In this document: positions 12,485 to 13,698 of the stretch, piece by piece
Numbering within the stretch: position 1 is the stretch's first letter
How the letters are laid out: every line of letters starts with the position of its first letter
Assembly (NCBI GenBank): GCA_023414985.1
Contig: JAEZLY010000144.1
Coordinates: forward strand, 1 to 13,698
DNA length: 13,698 bases
Origin: Bacillota bacterium
GTDB lineage: Bacteria > Bacillota > Clostridia > Lachnospirales > Lachnospiraceae
Direction of reading: 5' to 3'
Notes under the pieces: model-generated
What the model was told of the DNA's origin: nothing
The model's database searches: none
What the model saw: the letters and a program-made list of their open reading frames with translations, nothing else
Translations under genes and position numbers: made by a program

Positions 12485-13330
12485 ATGAAGGTTTTCTATG
12501 ATATATTGGAAAGTGTGCTTCCCTTTTCCTGGGTAAAGTATGACTTTATGAAAAATGCATTGCTGGCGGTCCTGGCAATCACACCGTTGTTCGGAATACT
12601 TGGTACGATGATCGTGAATAAGCGGATGGCATTCTTCTCTGATGCGTTGGGGCATTCGGCTATCACGGGTATCGCTCTTGGCACAGTATTCGGAATAGCA
12701 GATACAAACCTTTCCATGTTGGTGTTTGCAGCGATCTTTGCCCTGCTGCTGAACCGGATTAAGCGAAGAAATACAGTATCGACAGATACGGTAATCTCCG
12801 TATTTGCTTCACTGAGTATGGCGCTCGGCCTCGTAATACTGTCAAGAGGCGGTAACTTTGCCAGATACTCTGCATTGCTGGTCGGAGACATACTAAGTAT
12901 TACGGCAAAGGAGCTGCTGTTTCTGCTGATTATATTTCTGGTAACGATCGTGTTCTGGGTGCTCTGTTTTAATCAGTTACAAGCGATCAGCGTTAATGTA
13001 TCATTGGCAAAAAGTAAAAATATCAATATTAATCTGCTTGAAGATCTTTTCAGTATTTTTATCGCAGTGATCGTTATGTTTTCCGTCAAATGGGTTGGCA
13101 TCCTGATTATCAATGCCTTACTTATTCTGCCTGCGGCTGCAAGCCGGAATCTGGCGGGAAATATCCGGGAATACCATCTGTTCTCAATTATGATAGCAGT
13201 GTTCTCGGGTATCACCGGATTGCTGCTTTCCTATTATATGGGTACAGCCACCGGACCTACCATCGTCATTATTGCTTCCATTATCTTCTTTATAACGTTA
13301 TTTCTACAGACAACCGCCCGGAAGAGTTAG
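12485..13330 (+). CDS. znuB: metal ABC transporter permease (ABC-3 family)
   Basis: A 281-residue membrane protein with about 7-8 hydrophobic segments, the transmembrane subunit of the importer. Family signatures are FFSDALGHSAITGIALG (50-66), VGDILSIT (133-140) and ILPAAASRNLA (214-224). The ATG lies 9 bases after the ATPase stop, with TAGGAGCAG as ribosome binding site partly inside the end of that gene, which indicates translational coupling. The symbol is by homology to zinc systems; the metal could also be manganese. A terminator stem begins inside its last codons. Confidence 0.92.
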   Translation: MKVFYDILESVLPFSWVKYDFMKNALLAVLAITPLFGILGTMIVNKRMAFFSDALGHSAITGIALGTVFGIADTNLSMLVFAAIFALLLNRIKRRNTVSTDTVISVFASLSMALGLVILSRGGNFARYSALLVGDILSITAKELLFLLIIFLVTIVFWVLCFNQLQAISVNVSLAKSKNININLLEDLFSIFIAVIVMFSVKWVGILIINALLILPAAASRNLAGNIREYHLFSIMIAVFSGITGLLLSYYMGTATGPTIVIIASIIFFITLFLQTTARKS

Positions 13331-13385
13331 TATGCATCCCTCGGATCCATCCTTTCCCCGTGCGGTTGTTTTACTGTCTTTTTAA
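13310..13385 (+). terminator. probable terminator of the metal transporter operon
   Basis: ACAACCGC (13310-13317, inside the last codons of the permease) pairs perfectly with GCGGTTGT (13362-13369), with partial inner pairing, followed by TTTACTGTCTTTTT. The long interior and interrupted T-tract lower confidence. Confidence 0.5.
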
Positions 13386-13585
13386 TAGAAGTGGTTACAG
13401 TCAAATCTTCAATTTCATTTCGGCGATTGCTACAAAAGTACTTTCCTGAGTAGATATGGGTACTAAGACAGAAGTACTATAAAATGGAGCAGGCTAACGA
13501 TCTGGTCCTTAAGCCCGATATATTTACCTTGGTTATAGATAGAATTAAATTAAATAATAGGTTATAGGGCAAAAAATAGAAAATA
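13386..13585. other. intergenic stretch, no gene seen
   Basis: AT-rich, no open frame with a ribosome binding site, no clear repeat. It separates the metal operon from the promoter at 13586. Confidence 0.5.
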
Positions 13586-13613
13586 TTGCTTACTTTTTTT
13601 ATTGGTATATAAT
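13586..13613 (+). promoter_or_regulatory. promoter of a transcript leaving the window
   Basis: TTGCTT (13586-13591), 16-bp spacer with a run of seven T, TATAAT (13608-13613); a second TATAAT overlaps at 13613-13618. Predicted start about 13620. Confidence 0.55.
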
Positions 13614-13619
13614 ATAATA

Positions 13620-13698
13620 AAAGCGTAATGAGGAATTGCAAGCTTGCTTGTGAGTTCCGAGTGGAGCTGGGGATCATGAACGAAGTTCATGATATAAT
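13620..13698 (+). promoter_or_regulatory. structured 5' leader (cut by window end)
   Basis: Two hairpins directly follow the predicted start. The first is GGAA...TTCC with inner CAAG/CTTG (13632-13658). The second is a perfect 9-bp stem ATCATGAAC-GAA-GTTCATGAT (13673-13693). No start codon with a ribosome binding site is seen, so the leader is longer than ~75 nt. It has no T-tract after the second hairpin. It could be a riboswitch or other leader; no class recognised. Confidence 0.45.

Noticed and set aside
12496..12891. 131-codon minus-strand frame opposite the permease gene
   Set aside because: Shadow of a hydrophobic coding region; the plus-strand permease has clear family motifs and a ribosome binding site.
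13620..13698. T-box or known riboswitch leader
   Set aside because: No T-box sequence, specifier stem or other recognised aptamer core is visible in the part available.
1..13698. tRNA, rRNA, CRISPR array, phage or defence system
   Set aside because: No such sequence patterns were found on either strand; the only mobile-element hint is the small palindrome at 3388-3473.

Overview
The window looks like a chromosomal segment of an anaerobic, low-to-mid-GC Firmicute, most likely in or near the Lachnospiraceae (Clostridium cluster XIVa). The evidence is a pyruvate formate-lyase gene behind a ZTP ('pfl') riboswitch, an ECF-transporter S component, strong AGGAGG-type ribosome binding sites, sigma-A promoters with TTGACA/TATAAT boxes, and the 3' part of a very large, codon-biased S-layer-like surface protein. 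The assignment rests on gene content and style, not on any database match.

Layout. (1) 1-2115, plus strand: the 3' end of a surface protein with Ig-like (Big-type) repeats, closed by two consecutive hairpins. (2) 2221-3540: 1.3 kb with no convincing gene. Its first ~540 bases carry a run of hairpins ending in a terminator-like hairpin, possibly a non-coding RNA. Its right end holds an 86-bp composite palindrome that probably terminates transcription in both directions and contains inverted ends like those of an IS3-family element. (3) 3541-9875, minus strand, four separately promoted genes: an O-antigen ligase/polymerase-family membrane protein with a large extracytoplasmic insert and two short upstream ORFs; pflB with a ZTP riboswitch and overlapping terminator; an ECF transporter S component with a ~100-nt leader; and a LysR-family regulator. 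(4) 9876-10011: divergent lysR/GNAT promoter region with inverted repeats, then a GNAT acetyltransferase on the plus strand. (5) 10554-13385, plus strand: a zinc/manganese-type ABC importer operon (binding protein, ATPase, permease) behind a consensus promoter with a 7-1-7 palindrome of Fur/Zur type over the predicted transcription start, closed by a probable terminator. (6) 13386-13698: the promoter and structured start of a transcript that continues beyond the window.

How the parts relate. PFL makes formate, which feeds 10-formyl-tetrahydrofolate. The ZTP riboswitch senses ZTP/ZMP, which builds up when 10-formyl-THF is short, so the switch should relieve termination of pflB under C1 starvation. 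The metal operon is a self-contained uptake system with its own presumed metallorepressor site. The S-layer-like gene and the O-antigen ligase-family gene lie tail to tail; a link through surface glycosylation is possible but only inferred. The least explained parts are the non-coding stretch 2221-2770, the composite palindrome 3388-3473, the paired repeats and short ORFs in front of the ligase gene, and the leaders at 8802-8903 and 13620-13698.
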